From Bacteroidales bacterium (GTDB lineage: Bacteria; Bacteroidota; Bacteroidia; Bacteroidales; Paludibacteraceae), in NCBI GenBank assembly GCA_900766775.1, contig CAAFXN010000082.1, positions 1 through 14,574 of the forward strand: a stretch of 14,574 nt of DNA, read 5' to 3'. Within the stretch, counting starts at the first letter, position 1. Every line of letters begins with the position of its first letter. The notes beneath the pieces were generated by a model. That model was given only the letters and a program-made list of their open reading frames with translations. It made no database searches and was not told where the DNA came from. This document shows positions 13,788 through 14,574 of the stretch, piece by piece. A program made the translations under genes and the position numbers.

Positions 13788-14438
13788 TTAGTTGCGCCAC
13801 CCTTCGTCGCTCGGGTTAGCGCGGAACTTCAGCAGACGGGCTTTGTCTTCGGGGGCGATATACTGCTCTTCCACCGCCACATCCACCAGCGTGTCAAGGT
13901 CGCACAGGCTCACATTCTTCAGCGCAGCAGCCGCCAAGCGGTCAACCCCTTTCTGCATGCCGTAGGTGAAGATACTCACCACGCCCAGTACCTCCGCACC
14001 TGCCTCGCGCAGCACCTCTGCCACTTCGATACAACTGCCCGCAGTGGAAATCAGGTCTTCCACGACCACCACTTTCTGCCCTTTCTCCAGCCGTCCTTCT
14101 ATCTGGTTGCCGCGCCCGTGGTCTTTCGCGCCGCTGCGCACATACCCCATCGGCAGCCCGAGGATAGTCGCCGTAATCGCCGCATGGGCAATACCTGCCG
14201 TAGAAGTACCCATCAGCACCTCTGCCTCAGGATACTCGCAACGGATAATCTCTGCCAGCCCGTTCTCTACATCCTCCCGCACGCGCACATCGCTCAGCGT
14301 CAGGCGGTTATCGCAGTAAATCGGACTCTTGATACCACTCGCCCATGTGAAGGGCTCATTCGGACGAAGGAAGACCGCCTTTATCGACAGCAGGTCTTTC
14401 GCAATAAGTTGTTTTGTTACCATATATTTTTCAAGCAT
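13788..14438 (-). CDS. pyrE: Orotate phosphoribosyltransferase
   Basis: Transfers ribose-phosphate from PRPP to orotate, giving OMP, in the cytosol. The 216 residues match the family length. Visible motifs are FTWASGIKSPIYCDNR near the N-terminus, YVRSGAKDHGRGNQIEG for the flexible catalytic loop, and the PRPP-binding VVVVEDLISTAGS, where the more common form is STGGS. The GIKSPIYCDNRLTL wording is closer to the PyrE type I know from Bacillota than to that of Bacteroides. The start at 14438 (MLEKYMVTKQL) is chosen as the first ATG after an in-frame-neutral TAG; an ATG at 14423 (MVTKQL) is a real alternative. It leads the minus-strand nucleotide cluster; four 11-bp repeats lie just upstream. 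Confidence 0.96.
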   Translation of the reverse strand: MLEKYMVTKQLIAKDLLSIKAVFLRPNEPFTWASGIKSPIYCDNRLTLSDVRVREDVENGLAEIIRCEYPEAEVLMGTSTAGIAHAAITATILGLPMGYVRSGAKDHGRGNQIEGRLEKGQKVVVVEDLISTAGSCIEVAEVLREAGAEVLGVVSIFTYGMQKGVDRLAAAALKNVSLCDLDTLVDVAVEEQYIAPEDKARLLKFRANPSDEGWRN

Positions 14439-14453
14439 CTATATCGAGACCAT
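14439..14453 (-). CDS. Possible 4-codon upstream ORF (MVSI) abutting pyrE
   Basis: On the minus strand ATG-GTC-TCG-ATA-TAG runs directly into the pyrE ATG (TAGATG). If translated it would place a terminating ribosome on the pyrE start. No Shine-Dalgarno is visible, and an ORF this short arises easily by chance. Confidence 0.2.
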   Translation of the reverse strand: MVSI

Positions 14454-14497
14454 AGTAGGTGATTAGTAGGTGATTAGTAGGTGATTAGTAGGTGATT
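14454..14497. repeat. Tandem array, 4 x 11 bp (AGTAGGTGATT) before pyrE
   Basis: Four perfect copies at 14454-14464, 14465-14475, 14476-14486 and 14487-14497. On the pyrE sense strand the unit reads AATCACCTACT and the array ends 15 nt before the start codon. The period equals that of the GACCCGCG arrays, but the sequence is unrelated. Confidence 0.9.
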
Positions 14498-14534
14498 TAC
14501 CTGACTGTAACCCGACAATACCTTTACCATACCC

Positions 14535-14574
14535 TTACCCCACAAACTCCTCCAAGCACCTCTTGTATGCTGCC
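14535..14574 (-). CDS. Possible 3' end of an upstream gene, cut by the window edge
   Basis: On the minus strand one frame reads AAYKRCLEEFVG then TAA, which looks like a helical protein C-terminus. Only 12 residues are visible, too few to identify. A recX-like gene upstream of pyrE would fit my memory of Bacteroidales gene order, but nothing in the residues proves it. Confidence 0.3.
   Translation of the reverse strand, partial: AAYKRCLEEFVG

Overview
The window looks like chromosomal DNA from a member of the Bacteroidota, most likely Bacteroidales. The support is the HtpG and Amt sequence types, a textbook Bacteroidota promoter (TTTG, 20-nt spacer, TAnnTTTG) in front of a PII gene, near absence of Shine-Dalgarno sequences with A-rich stretches before start codons, and repeat-rich spacers. 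The genus cannot be named from the sequence alone. There are no rRNA or tRNA genes, transposases, phage genes or CRISPR arrays.

Layout: at the left, on the minus strand, a PII signalling protein gene is followed by an ammonium transporter gene (glnK-amt, ammonium uptake and its control), ending at a hairpin terminator near position 18-59. Divergent from it, on the plus strand, is htpG (Hsp90) with a candidate sigma-54-like promoter and an inverted repeat upstream. htpG meets purL head-on across a bidirectional-looking terminator. From about 14.4 kb down to 4.5 kb six nucleotide-synthesis genes all lie on the minus strand, in transcription order pyrE, pyrB, guaB, guaA, purE, purL. They cover two pyrimidine steps (aspartate transcarbamylase, orotate phosphoribosyltransferase), two de novo purine steps (FGAM synthase, N5-CAIR mutase) and both IMP-to-GMP steps. 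Glutamine or ammonia nitrogen used by PurL and GuaA links the cluster loosely to the glnK-amt pair. Spacers of 37-308 bp leave open whether this is one operon.

The genes are housekeeping; the unusual material is in and between them. (1) PurL carries two in-frame blocks that look like repeat DNA: a 103-bp inverted repeat with 33-34-bp arms and a G-quadruplex motif, and an 80-bp array of 14-bp units whose sister array, also 80 bp, forms the purE leader. (2) PyrB is fused at its C-terminus to a zinc-binding module like that of PyrI, without the PyrI nucleotide-binding domain. (3) Seven small hairpins in the spacers have different arms but the same C-GNA-G triloop, all read on the plus strand. 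(4) Short tandem arrays of period 7, 11 and 14 sit next to start codons and terminators, and a 70-90-bp dispersed repeat occurs in two spacers. Together these suggest a genome colonised by small structured repeats that sometimes become coding sequence.
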